Below, one piece after another: positions 10,703 to 22,442 of a stretch of 64,000 bases of DNA; within the stretch, counting starts at the first letter, position 1; each line of letters opens with the position of its first letter. The notes beneath the pieces are model-generated. The model was not told the DNA's origin, did not search any database, and worked only from the letters and a program-made list of their open reading frames with translations. The position numbers and the translations under genes were made by a program. This DNA is from Linnemannia hyalina (Eukaryota > Mortierellomycota > Mortierellomycetes > Mortierellales > Mortierellaceae), in contig JAHRHY010000011.1 in assembly GCA_019671135.1 (NCBI GenBank), positions 1,178,001-1,242,000 of the forward strand. The letters are read 5' to 3'.

Positions 10703-13700
10703 CTAAGATTTGAGGACGTAGATCTTGTCGGTGTCCTTGACAATTATTCCTGGCAAGGGGTTGCAAAAGACGAACGGCATGGGATTGTTCAGTTCGCGGT
10801 CTGGGGCACGGTACAAGCCCAAAGGGATGATTCCGTACAACAAGGCCAGTCCTTGGAACAACTTCAAAAACGATTTTCCCTATTGACGAGAAGAAAAAAA
10901 AAAAAGGGCGGTTATTTTTGGTTAGTGTTCCTTTCAACATTTGTGAGTTATCTTACAGTAAACAAAAGAAAAAGAAGTTAAGCGCGTTCCGACCAAAGCT
11001 CCTTTGATGAAGGGGACGTACGATATACTCATCGGGTGCGTCGATAAGACAGATATTGGAACAATCAATGCCCAACATCTGGTCCAATTCAATGGCCTGT
11101 TTAAACCGGACCCCACAACAGAGTTTGATGAGGTCCAGGATATGGGTTTTTGAATAGGCCTGGAAGAGGACGTTGTCGAGGAGGGAGGAGACGAGGACTT
11201 GGCCGCTGGCAAAGATGGGTGACATCCAGAAGCCGCCGTTGCTGCTTGATCCGACGCCGATGCGGCCTATGTTTGGGATTGTCTTGGTGTCGTTGTAGGT
11301 GTTGTAAGTGTTGGCTTGGGTGCGCATGTTGAGGAAGCGGATGTTGCTCCTTTCGGCTATTGGTGGAGGCGAAGGGTGAAGGTAAAAAGTGAAAAGTGAG
11401 GAGAAGTTGAGTGGGGGAGTGAGATGAAGCTCATTTTTTTTTTCTCGGATAACTTTTTTTGGGGTGGCGTACAAGGTAAAGGAAGAAAAAAAACAAAACT
11501 TACAGATGTCGACGACGATGTGTTGGCGACCGAGGAGACCGCGTTGACGGAGGGTCTGGTAGATCATGTGGTGGGCCATGATGGCCGTGCTGTCTGCAAA
11601 CTCGTCGCGATCCAGTCCTTCGACGGAATAGGACATGATCACAATACTGGATGCTCCCAAGATACCTGCCCTGACCAAGTCGCGTTGGTGTCGACAGTTG
11701 CCCTGAAGAAAGGAGTGAAAAAAACCAACAACATTTTGAAGTTAGAAAGGAGGACGTTGATTGGTGTAGCCACTAACGCGAGAAATATAGAAATGCAAAC
11801 AATGTCAAAGATACTTACGGAGATCCAGTAGACGCAAGGAAAGGAGAGGATGGCGTCCCAGTAGCCGCCGCTGCACGTTTTATAAGATCCCTCCGCAATA
11901 CCGGGTCCTCCCCGACTAGTACCACCGACGGGTGTGCCAGAACTATCACCAGCGACATCACAGGTTTCGCCCATCTCTCCCAGAACACTAGTATCCGACG
12001 TAAACGTATCCATGGGGTTCCTGGTCAACACCACAATCGTTTTCAGATCCTCGCGACTGATTTGGGCCAACCTCAACGTCGCCATGAAACGGTACAAGTC
12101 CTCGCCGGCGTCCGAACAGATCACGATATGGTTCTTGAGACTCGAAAGGTCGTCCTTGATGAGGGGCTTGATTGAATCTGGAGGGTTAGTTAGGAGGTGG
12201 CAGAGGGGGAGGTCCGTTGTTTCAGAACGGGTGACGGAGGTCAGGCCGATGTAGGTGGGTTCGTCTACGGTTTGGAATGAGCCCTGGATGGATTCGCGTT
12301 GAGTGAAGCTTGGAGGGAGGCGTCCTGAAAGGGGTGTAGGCGAAGGGCGGTTGGAGGGTATAGGCGAAGGGCGGTTGGAGGGTGAGGAGGTCATAGAGGA
12401 TTCGAGGGCGTATTTCTCGTCCATATCGCTTGAGTTGTCGTGGTGGAACCCTGATGCTGTGGTTGGGATGGTGGTGGTCCCTGGAGGAATGGTTGGCGGT
12501 TGGTTGGTGTTGTCGGTTATTTGGTTCAGAGGACTGATGGATTCATCCAACCGAGTTATTCTTGTAGCGCCTTGTCCCCCATTTCTGGCATCTTCGGCTG
12601 CAGCGGCAGCAGCGTTTCGGTCATAGGTGGAAGGATAGAGTTCGTTGCTTAATGAAGAAGGTGCGGTCAAGAACTGTCCCGAACGACCAGTACCGGTACC
12701 GTCACTGCTTTGATCACCCCGACCTCCTTCGCTCCGTCGATGTGTCTGCCCAGGACTCGACGACGACGATGTTGACCAATTCTTTGCATCCGAAAGCGGA
12801 ATATCTCCTGTTCCCGAGACTCCCATCCCGGTAATGAGCTTCTCTCGTGCAAGAGCTCCCATGAGATGTTCTCGGTCCTGAACACGCCCCTTGTCCCTTT
12901 CGCTGTTACGGCTCTGATTGCTATGATGACTGAGCCTGCTTTGTCGATTCTTCATCCTCTGAAGACTACTGCTGTCGCTAACCACCGAGTCATCATCATC
13001 GTCATCGTCGTCGTCGTCGTACAGGGCCACATTCCAAGCAGGTCGCGCTTTCTTGAGCCCTCCACTCCTTGATCGGAAACTGGACGCGGGACAGCTTGGC
13101 GGGATGTGACTAGGATGCGTTGAATCTAGTCCAACCCCAGCAGCGGTCGCAGTGGTTGTTGAGGAACACTTCACAGACATCAAGTAATCCTGACTCTGGT
13201 TGCGGTGGTTGTTGCTGGAATCATTCGTCGCGACCTTAATAGTTTCATCCGCCTGCTTGGCCCGTTTGCCTTTCCGATGTTCGGCCCTTCTCTTCGCTGC
13301 CTCGCGTGCATCCGCTCGAGAATCACGCAGGTTGTAGTACATATCCATCGCATAGGCAAAGTCCAACCGCGATTCATCCAGGTGTCCCTTCTCATCCTTG
13401 ACAAGTCGTTCATACTGGTCCACCGTAAACTTGTTGATCGAATCAACATCGGAGGGCGACTGGGCGATATAAACAAGTTGGTCGTATTTCCCGAGTCGAT
13501 AGCTGTTCCCAGGGTTGAGCGTCAGATGGTACTGTCCACTGGCACATTCCTTGTTCGAACCGTGCAGCCCATGCCCGGGCGACCTAGACCGACCACTGTT
13601 CCTTCCACCACCGCCTCCAGCAGCACCGCCAGTCCCATCTGCACCATGGAAATGCGGACCATCCCATTCGTTCCCCGAAAAAGACGACGAGGGCTTCAGG

Positions 13701-16684
13701 AAGATATCAACTCCAATCAAAATCGACTGGAACTCCTGAAAGACAAACCACGAGGCCTGCGCAAACGTCCATCCACAAAACACATCCGGGACCGGTCCGA
13801 CATAAATCTCGTTTCCTGTCCCGTCACCGTATTGAGCCTGCCACCCATCATCATAGTTGTTCGAAGGCTCTGAGGGATGGAGCAAGTTGAGGATCAAGGT
13901 TGTGGTCCCGCGGTGGCGACAGCTGTAGGCGAGCAAGAGTTGTTTGACATCGCTGATACACATGGTCTGCTCAACAAAGCCCCACTGGAACGTCTCCGTC
14001 TCTGGTAAGAGGTTATACGTATAGACTCTGGTGCTGGGTGCGTGGAGGTGAAGGGACCATGCCAGCAGCGTGGTCATTGTATCCTGGGATTCCAATCCAG
14101 AGGTCGTCCGGTCCGGGATGATGAACACACCTCCAGCATCTTTGGCTTGGCATCTCTTTAGGTCCGACTCGTCCAGTCCGTTGCCTACAAGCATTGTTGT
14201 CCTGTTTTTGTATGAGGGCATGTCGAGAAGGTTCTTTACATCTTTCGATGGTTTGTTACGAGATAAAAAGACCACCCTCACATCCATGTCCGAGAATTCC
14301 TATGATTGTCGTAGCCAAGGAAAGAAAAAAATAATTAAAAGAGCTGCTGCGAGGGATTCCTATAGCGAAGTGAGAAAAAGACGACAACCAACCTTGTTAA
14401 AGAAACCGCTCAACATATCAGCAACACGCTTGGCGCTCTGGAAATCCCCAATCATGACCAGATATTGCCTCACAACTCCGTTGGCGGCTCGACTCTGGAT
14501 ATAAGAGCCACCTCCCGACCGCGAAGACTTCAACGTCTCCATCGTCCCAGCAATCAGTCCAGGCACGATCGAAAGCGCGACAATAATAAAGACCATGGTG
14601 ACGATCCTGGCTTCGAGCGATTTGGGTGTGATATCTCCGTATCCGACGGTCGATGCAGTGATGAGGATAAAGTAGAGCGCGTCCCAGACGGAGTGGGGTG
14701 TCTCTGTAGGGGGTGCGAACATGGTCTCGCAGTAGAGAAATGCTGCCACTCCGTTGTAGAGGATTGCAATAAAGTACGCCACCAATCCTATCAGCTTTGC
14801 CTTGACCGGGTTGAACGGTCGGTCTATAATGAAGTGAAGAGTGTTCAACTGTCAGTCATTTGTAATCGCTTTCGTGAACAACGTCATCGTATAGCATCCT
14901 AGCCATTGTCCTTTACCAGAAATTCCAATGACGACACCAATACTCAGGGCTCGTTGCAGTCGCGAGATGACACTCCAGCTTCGAAGGAAATAAGGGACGT
15001 AGAGGAATTGTCCATAGGGTAAGAAAAATCCCGAGAGCAAGAAGGGGATGGCAGTGACGGCGTCCAGTAGCGTTTGAAACGAAAAGATGAATCTCAGCCT
15101 ATACAAAGTAGCATAGTCAGTGAGTGAATCATTAATTAAATGGATCTCCGTAGACCTTCTTTTTTAAAATTTTGCACATTATTGTCAGTGCCCCTGAAAG
15201 GGCCCCGGTCCATTCATTTCATTTTCATCTTGATCCTATCCCTGAATCCTTGACCCACTCTCATTGATAAAGATAAGAAGACGAAGAGGAACTCACTTGT
15301 GGTCAGCAAAGACAAAACGGATCAAGGCAGACATCAGGTTCCATGAACTCATGGCCACAGCGATGATCCACACAGTCCGGTGTCGAGGAACAAACAGCCA
15401 CGGCGGGTTCGGGTAAGCTAAATTATCGTAACTGATCTGTGAGCGTTCCTCCACCAGCGACTGTGCGTCCACGAGGTACAGAAAGCAGAAGAGAACATCC
15501 ACTACCAAATCCATCATGATCTGTCATCCGGGAGAGAACAGGAAAAAAAAAAGGAGGTCAAGAGTGGTAAGAGCTGTTAGACAGCATGTCGTACAGGGAG
15601 GTGAAGGGTTATCACGAGATACGCTTTACCAACAGGACAAACAGCTTACGAAGAAGATGGTTCTAGCCTTGGAGTTGAGAAGCGCCATCATCCTAGCCTT
15701 GTACACATCATAATCAAGGCTCAGCCGGATCGAGCTCACAATGTTACTGATATCGCTGCTTTTCCTATCTCAAGTTCATACAATTGCAGAGATCTGTCAG
15801 TCATTCCACCTTCCCGTCTTGTGCAAGAGAAGAAACAGAGGTCATAGTTGTTTGTGTGTTACCTTCTTTCGGCGTATTGAAGTCTAAGGGTGGATCGAAT
15901 GCCATTGTACGAGGTGTCTTTCCGCTTCGTGATCAGTCGAATGGTTCCGTTCTTGCGCGTCTTCCTTGCAATCTGCACATCCTCCATGCTGTCATTGCGA
16001 GCGACAGGATTGGTAATAGAGGAGGGGTTGAAAGAGAAAATATGCAAAGTAGAAGGTCAGTTCGCAATTGCACAAGCAGAGTAAACAGTAATACAAACAA
16101 GCAACAACTGACCGACCTCCTGATCGAGTCAAGGTGCCTTTTTCTCTCCCCTCTCCTTCGTCAAACTTTTTGCCCCGACCCTCATACCCTAACATTATTA
16201 AAAGTTTTAATTACCTGTTATCAAGGGAGTCCCAGATGAACCCATGCATTTTCTTTCGGTGGATAGCGATGTTATTGAAACGTTTGGGCCAGGTCAAGGT
16301 GTTGGATCCATTGTATGTGCTGTCGGCATTGTCAACGTTCTGGTTGTTGTCTCTTGACTGGTGGCCATTTCGGGTAGTGAGCTGCTGCTGTGTCGATGAA
16401 CGGGACCAAGGTTTATTCCGGATTGGTGGCGCATAAGACTGTTGCTGTTCCTGCAGTTGGTGCTGCTGCTGAGATTGTTCCTGTGCTTGTTCGGAATAAG
16501 GTAAGGTTGCAGCAATCAATGGCTGAGCCGTCGGACGGGGTGTCTGTGGGGCTGATGGTGTGGTAGGGACTGAAGGAGGCTGCAGCGAGGTATGGATAGG
16601 AGGAGGAGGAGGGGAAGAAGAGGACGAGGGTGAATAAAAAGGGTTGTTGGGTTTGTCATTCCATGCATAGGGCGACGACGACAT
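10703..16684 (-). CDS. BK-type (Slo family) potassium channel alpha subunit
   Basis: Ten exons: 16684-16215, 15988-15863, 15764-15650, 15520-15297, 15098-14917, 14823-14393, 14299-11819, 11702-11504, 11356-11022, 10879-10703; all phases agree; about 1579 aa. N-terminal 150 residues are Ser/Pro/Gln-rich. Exons 4-6 give hydrophobic helices S1-S6, including LLDAVTAIPFLLSGFF and a voltage-sensor-like FLRSWSVISRLQRAL; the pore carries TVGYGD (about 431-436). Exon 7 opens with an RCK domain (DVRVVFLSRNKP, MLVGNGLDESDLKRCQA) and the BK-alpha segment (EIYVGPVPDVFCGWTFAQAS). A long disordered insert with ten consecutive Asp (around residue 945) precedes a second RCK-like half (HIVICSDAGEDLYRFMATLR to the end). 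Slo channels are plasma-membrane K+ channels gated by voltage and Ca2+. The exon 9 donor GTACGT was chosen because downstream candidates break frame. The start is the first ATG of the open frame. Confidence 0.9.
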
Positions 16685-17930
16685 GATGTCGTTGGAATGG
16701 TTGAGTGATGGCGAATGAGGAGAGTGGGGGTTGTAGTCCGTTGGCGAGAGGGGCGAGTGAAGGTAAGCTGCAGCCGAGGTGGAGGAATTGTATGTGAAGG
16801 AATAGGAGGGAAGGAGGAGTAGACGGCGGGTGAAGGGGCAGGAGACGAGAGAGAGAGTGAGAGTGGAGGGGCAGTGAAGGAAAGTAGAGGATAAGGAGAA
16901 GTAGAAAGAGAAGAAGGAGCAGGGGGGAGACGATTAAGGTCAGAGGAGAGATGGGGGGAGGAGGAGGAGTTTGAGGACGATGAAGGAGCTCGGAGGAAGG
17001 GAGTTGTAGTGGATCGTCGTCGGACATGACATGTTGTCACTAAGTTGTAAATTAAGCTAAAACGGATGACAGCGCGTAATTGAGACTCTTCTGGTGAAGG
17101 AGAGAGGCGGAAAAAGAAACATGAAACCCAGAGAGGCACAGAGACAGAGATACCAATGAGAAGAGAGGAGTGACGGGCTATTAGAGCCGAGGTGGAAGGG
17201 AAAGAGGATCGACAAAAACAAGCCGCAAGCAAGTGGACGTGGAAATGGGCTAGGTTGTGTATGTAAAATGGTCAATGGTGCAAACTAACGGGCCACTTGG
17301 ACAGGATGGTCGGTTGGACAGTGGGACAACGAATGCTTCAGCAAAATCGGACAAAAACAACGGGCAATGATGCATGCCATAGCAGGAGAGGGGTGGCCAA
17401 CTTTTTCACGATAGCCTCTCGATGGCACCCACGAGACACCATCGACGACAAAAAGAGGCTGCTCTCACCGTTGTGGCATGCTCGAAGCGGGTCCTGAGCC
17501 AGCCCGACTCGCTTTATCAGAGACGAGCAACAGCAGACAGAAATACAATGGCAATGGAAGCCGTTGACAAGGCTGGTGTGAATCAGGACCATGAATATGG
17601 TCATAAGCCCCTTCAGACCCACCCTTCGCACTATTTCCTCTTAACATTTCCTTTGACTTTTTTGCGTAACTATACAAGTGGAGGCAAAGTGTGGCGGAGC
17701 AAGCGGCTCTTTTTTTTTATCGATTTCTGAAGGACGTGTTTATGGTCCGATGTTATTTTATTTTTTCATGGAAAAGGGGATATCTACAGCTTATGTTCAG
17801 GGAGGGTAATGGGGCGATGCATGATGCATTGCCTAGAAAAGAAGGGCGCATGGCATGCCATAATAGAAAAAAAGAAAAAAGAAATGGCGATGATAAATGT
17901 GGCAGAGAAGGTTCAAAGAGTCAACCTTTT
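16685..17930. promoter_or_regulatory. Intergenic region upstream of the K+ channel
   Basis: On the minus strand the first about 550 nt are CT-rich (the reading of a typical leader). Open frames at 17027-16656 and 17232-16516 (-) are Ser/Pro/Leu low-complexity shadows of this tract. The remainder, 17300-17930, shows no clear gene; it must contain the 3' UTR of the four-helix protein that ends at 17931. Confidence 0.4.
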
Positions 17931-18635
17931 TTAAGCCTTTGGGTAAGCCATCTGGATCTGAGCCTGGGTGTTGAACTCATGGTCATGCATGTGCTTGACC
18001 TCGCCAGTGTAGCGGCTAGCAACCCAGCCGCAGAGGGACATGATGGTGGTCTCCACAGCTAAGGCAACACCAGCAATGATGAGGGCGAGTCTGTAGCAAG
18101 TGTCGACATCGTCCTCGAGAGTCGAGGGGTTGTAGAGTGTGTTGTCGTTGATGATCGAAGTGCGGCAGACATCGCGAGCATTCTCCTTCTGGGAGGTGGC
18201 GAGAACGATGACGGTGATGATGTTGAGGATGGTGACAATGATGGTTGTGGTCCACCAGAGGACGGAAAAGTTCTTGGCCAAGGAGTAGACCTTGCACATC
18301 ACACTCAGCATGCCGCTGACACCTACGAGACCGTAGACACCGGTAGCAACGTACCCAGCGATTTTTGAGGTTTGATCTATTTGCAAGTACGGTAGAGGGA
18401 TGGTAAAGAGGAGGGATGATGTTTAGCGTCGTGCTACCTGTGTAGTGAGGAAAACTAGCGAGTCAGGCAACTCATGTCATGGTTGTTGTGGTGGTTGTAA
18501 CTTACCAGCATTGGCCACTCTCAAGACGGACCAGAGGTTGAAACCACCAAGAGCGAGAGCAATCAAGGAGATGATGAAGACTGCGAAGCGGAGGGGAATG
18601 CAGCAGCAGCAGTAGTCTCTGTGTTGAGGAGCCAT
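17931..18635 (-). CDS. Four-transmembrane protein, paralogue A
   Basis: Two exons, 18635-18506 and 18376-17931; about 191 aa. It starts MAPQHRDYCCCCIPLR, so four adjacent cysteines precede the first membrane helix, a layout often palmitoylated. Four hydrophobic segments follow: about residues 15-35, 48-70, 80-102 and 143-165, with a loop carrying two cysteines (DVCRTS, DTCYRL) between helices 3 and 4. This is tetraspan/MARVEL-like topology, but I cannot assign a named family or function. The protein at 20603-21328 shares the CCCC start, an identical 130-nt first exon, the DQxxK junction and the topology, so they are tandem paralogues. A TATA box lies about 250 nt upstream. Confidence 0.85.
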
Positions 18636-18881
18636 TTGTGGTTATGTATGTGCGTGTTTAGTTAGTTGTTGGTTTAGCAGGAGGAGGTAGTGGTTGTCCT
18701 AGGTGTTGTGCCTGAGTTGGTTTGCTGTGATTATAGGAGTTGATGTAGATGTTGTTGTTGTGAGTGAGTGAGTGAGAGTGTCTCTTCTGTTGAAGATAGA
18801 AAGAAGAGAAGAGAAGAGTAGAGAAGAGAAGTCGAGAAGATGGATGACGAATAAAAAAAAGGCAGGGAGAAGCGATGCCTT

Positions 18882-18889
18882 TTTATATA
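18882..18889 (-). promoter_or_regulatory. TATA box of four-helix protein A
   Basis: TATATAAA on the minus strand, followed by AAGG, 247-254 nt upstream of the start codon. The paralogue's promoter has the same octamer at a similar distance. Confidence 0.55.
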
Positions 18890-20602
18890 ACTTTTTATGA
18901 TGATCCGTCGACTGTCTGTTTTCTACAAGAAAACCACCATGTAAACCTCATAGGCTGTTCGTTCACGAGTAAAACGACGTAGTACACCAGATGCTCCGCC
19001 CGCCAGGTGTGTGTGTCACTCTCCTTTCTTTTCCAACATCGAGAAAATAAACAACAGAGCTGCACCGCCCTATTTTTAGGCCGAAGAGGTTGAAGGGTCC
19101 TCTCTTCTGGATCAGATTCAGCCCTGGCAATGGTTAAGCACAACACACATTCTCACACCTATCCACTCCTGGCAAGCGCGGGCTGGAGTGGGGAAGGGGT
19201 GTAAGAATGGACAAAGGCAGAGGGGAGGAGAACATTTCAAATAGACCACCTTTGTTCACGATACACACCCATTCATCCTCCTTAGCCCGTACATTCCCTA
19301 AAAATATCCACCACACAGAAAACCCAGTTCTCAAGACAAGGAAAATAAAAAGGAAAGGAATAAAAAAAGAGTTGGGCTGTGGGCTGTGCCACCCACAAGA
19401 TACATGCTTCCTTTCATTGTAGAGTTCAGCTCTGCCCTGTCCATCGTCCGCGGCATATTTAGTCCGTGCTGAGTGTGAAGGTAGAGGAAGCTGCAAGTGT
19501 GTCCAAAGAGTGCACCGTGGGTTTGGTTCGACATCTATCTTATCCCCTTCTCTTTGTCTTTCGTGTTGTCTGTCCCCTTGGAAAAGAGGTGGTGGTGGTG
19601 GAAAGGGCACTGCATCAGATTCAATGGAGGGCATGCATGGTCGATGTCTCTCTTCACCTTCCTCCCTCTACTTCTCTGTCTATCTTTCTCACTTTCTCCG
19701 TCCTTCCAAGCCATGCCGTTGGCAGTGCAGGGAAAATATACAATTTCAAGGTAAAGGAGAGGACAGACAAATGGATAAACAGGGCTGGGGAAAGGCATAA
19801 AAACAAAAAAACAAAACAACAAAGCATGGTCTCCAGATGGGATTGGAAGCAGATGGATAGCAAAAACAAAAGAGATCCAGACCGTGAGGACACCGGGGCA
19901 TGCTTTTTTAGGAGACGCATTGAGATGCGGGCATGATAAGCTAGCTGGTCAACTAATTCAAGCCGTAGTGTCGAGGCTGGCGGTGTGATTCTCTTCTCTG
20001 CTGCTTGCTTTTGGTTGGCCTCATAGCCAGTTCCACATGTCAAGTGGCATTCAGACCTGGAAGCGTAGAAAGCAAATTCTCCAAGGAGGAGACAAAAGAC
20101 AAATAGGTTAAAGAGTGCTCGTGTCCGCCGCCGCATGGGTTCAAACAATGATTTCGTGTCAAAGCCCAATTTGTTTACATCCCGCAACAAATAATCCAAT
20201 GGTCCCGACCATTGTTTCCTTAACATCCTCTCCGGAGATATTGCAGCTGCCAGATAAACAAACGTCCACGTCCCAACACTTCTTCATGAGTGAAATGGAA
20301 ACGAGAGTACATTCTGACTGGTAGCAAAGGAACGCCGCCAGGATCTATTGATCCTTTTTCGTGTCTATCTCGTTAGACAATTCGGTCTGTCAACATGTCG
20401 TGTGTATTATTCAGCCCATGTCTTTGTTCAGGGTTTTGGAAGTTTGGATCCAAGAGCAAACACGACAAACGTTTTTTTTTTATTATGGTTATTGAGATAC
20501 ATAGAACTTAGGTACAAGAAGGAAAATACAAGTAAGAAGAAAGAGACCTGTTGGCCTCACCGCGTCAAAAGCAAAACCAGTAAAAAATAAAAAAAAAGAC
20601 TC
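18890..20602. other. Intergenic region between the two four-helix genes
   Basis: About 1.7 kb with no supported gene. Several 60-190 codon open frames on both strands lack recognisable domains, start context or splice partners. The left end is upstream promoter for paralogue A; the right end must hold the 3' UTR of paralogue B. Nothing else stands out. Confidence 0.4.
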
Positions 20603-21328
20603 CTAGGCGACCACCTCTTCAGGTTCATCAACAGACTTCAACGCAGCCTTAATCGCAGCATCCTGCTGAACCTCCCTCAAGAACCGCTGGTTGACCCACC
20701 CAATCAAACACATGACAATAAACTGTACCCCCAACACCACCGCAGAGATCACCACCACCGTCCTGTAACAGTTATAAATCTGCGAGGCTGTCACGTCCGT
20801 CCCGTCAGAGGAGGTTAGACTCTTGAGGCACTCGTACTCGATCTGCATACGGTCGTTCCTGGCGACGAGATAGACGTTTCCAATAGAGAGGGCGAGGACG
20901 ACGAGGGTGAGGAGCCACCAGAGGTAGGTGTAGGTCTTTGTGATGAAGACGGCTTTAGTTGCGGCGGAGGCCAGGCCCAGGAGGGCGATGAAGACTTGGA
21001 GGCCGGCGGAGATGAAGATCACGTACTTTGCTGCCTGGTCTCCTATTATTGTCCAAAGAGAGAGAAGAGATACCAAAGGATGTACAAGGAGGATTAATAA
21101 GCTACTCGAGAAGGGCTGTAGTGCAGTACCTGGTTTTCCAAAATCGAGTGAAGTCATTTCGCCAAGGAATTCAGGTTTCTAATTTTTTTTGTATGTACCT
21201 GTATTGTTGGCGGAATACTTCTGGTATGTAGTCGCGGCCGTGATGCAGAGGTACACGATAGAGATGGTGACCACAGCCGGTCGGAGTCGGATGCAGCAGC
21301 AGCAGAGATCGCGGTCAACTGGAGCCAT
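20603..21328 (-). CDS. Four-transmembrane protein, paralogue B
   Basis: Exons 21328-21199 and 21042-20603; about 189 aa. It begins MAPVDRDLCCCCIRLR, like paralogue A. Hydrophobic helices lie at about residues 14-35, 48-70, 82-104 and 143-165. The exon junction reads NNTG-DQAAKYV, which lines up with ANA-DQTSKIAGYV of paralogue A. The two loop cysteines (YECLKS, YNCYRT) are conserved, and the C-terminal tail is short and charged (KSVDEPEEVVA). The 156-nt intron contains a 49-nt segment (21178-21130) bounded by AG and GT that could be spliced in, but it would put a stop in frame. Function is unknown; a small membrane-organising protein is the likely class. Confidence 0.85.
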
Positions 21329-21589
21329 TGCTTTGTGTATCCGTTGCTGAGTTGTGTTTTGAAGAAGGGTGACGTTTGCTCGTTTCGAGAAGTAGGGTTG
21401 ATCGTTACGATTTGCTGCCAATTGTTGTCGTTATCCTGGTGCTGAGCTGGACTAGAGATTCTTGGCTGTTGGAAAGAGCAAACGAGTTTCGTTGAGAGAC
21501 GGCTTGGTCGTTTGAGGAGGGACTTATTGGGCGAGATGATTAACGAAGATAAAGATTCGGACAGAGGGGAGAAGAAAACACTCGTCGCT

Positions 21590-21597
21590 TTTATATA
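21590..21597 (-). promoter_or_regulatory. TATA box of four-helix protein B
   Basis: TATATAAA on the minus strand, 262-269 nt upstream of the start codon; the same octamer as in the paralogue's promoter. Confidence 0.55.
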
Positions 21598-22442
21598 GCC
21601 GCTCTTTTTCTTCTCTCTTGTGTCTTCATGCCACTCGCTCCTATTTCTCTTTCTCTTCACCCTCTTCTTTTGCCTTTGGGTAGCATCCAGAATGACCAGT
21701 GGTAAGTAAAGGGGCGGTCAACATACAAAGAGAATGTGGGATGAGGTCAAAGGACAATACGAATTTGCAGCTGTTTGTTTTTTCTCAGTGCGCTTAGCAA
21801 TGGTAATCCAGGGCACGTTTTTTTTTTTTTTTGTTTTGTTTCTCGAGGTCAAGGATGGATGGATGGATCAACCCCTCCTTTTTTTCTCCCTTTCGCGTCC
21901 TCACTGTCACTTCTGACCTTATGACAAGGGGGTGGACATGACCATTTTTTGTTGTCAGTTGCCACTTTCGCGTCGCTCCTTTTTTTTGAAATGGGAAGAA
22001 GTAGATGCAGGCATGAAAGTTAAAACAAACATTTCAGTATCATAACAATAAAAATAGGGGGGAGACACGATGTAGGTAAAAAATGCTTATTTTTTTTTCT
22101 GAACTTTCAAGTGTGGTTGGAACAAATGGGGTAAACAAATATTGGCCATGTCGCATCAATCATGAGGGATGAAAAGCACTTTTTTTTTTTGTTATTACGG
22201 TTGTTACGACTATGAAGGAAGACCTTGAAGGATGGTTTACGGGTCAGCGGAGGTTAGGAAAAACATAAACAAGGAAACAATCCGCTAACGCCTGATCATA
22301 CCAGGAAGGGGGAGGGATGTCGCTCAAGCTAATATGACCCAGACATGAAAAGCAAGGGTAACAGTACCGAGCGTGAACTACGATAAAAAAAATACAATAT
22401 AGTGCCTTGGCCGATGTGTATTTGTGTGTGTGCGCGTGCTGT
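21598..22442. other. Intergenic region upstream of paralogue B
   Basis: T-rich and A-rich tracts with no supported gene. The right-hand end must contain the 3' UTR of the CPSF30 gene; no canonical AATAAA is seen there on the minus strand. Confidence 0.4.

Noticed and set aside
10953..11021. Extension of K+ channel exon 9 to a GTAAGA donor near 10960
   Set aside because: The resulting phase does not fit the acceptor at 10880, which must be phase 0; the GTACGT donor at 11021 fits.
16516..17232. Long Ser/Pro/Leu frames on the minus strand upstream of the K+ channel start
   Set aside because: They are products of the CT-rich leader in other frames; none is in frame with the channel.
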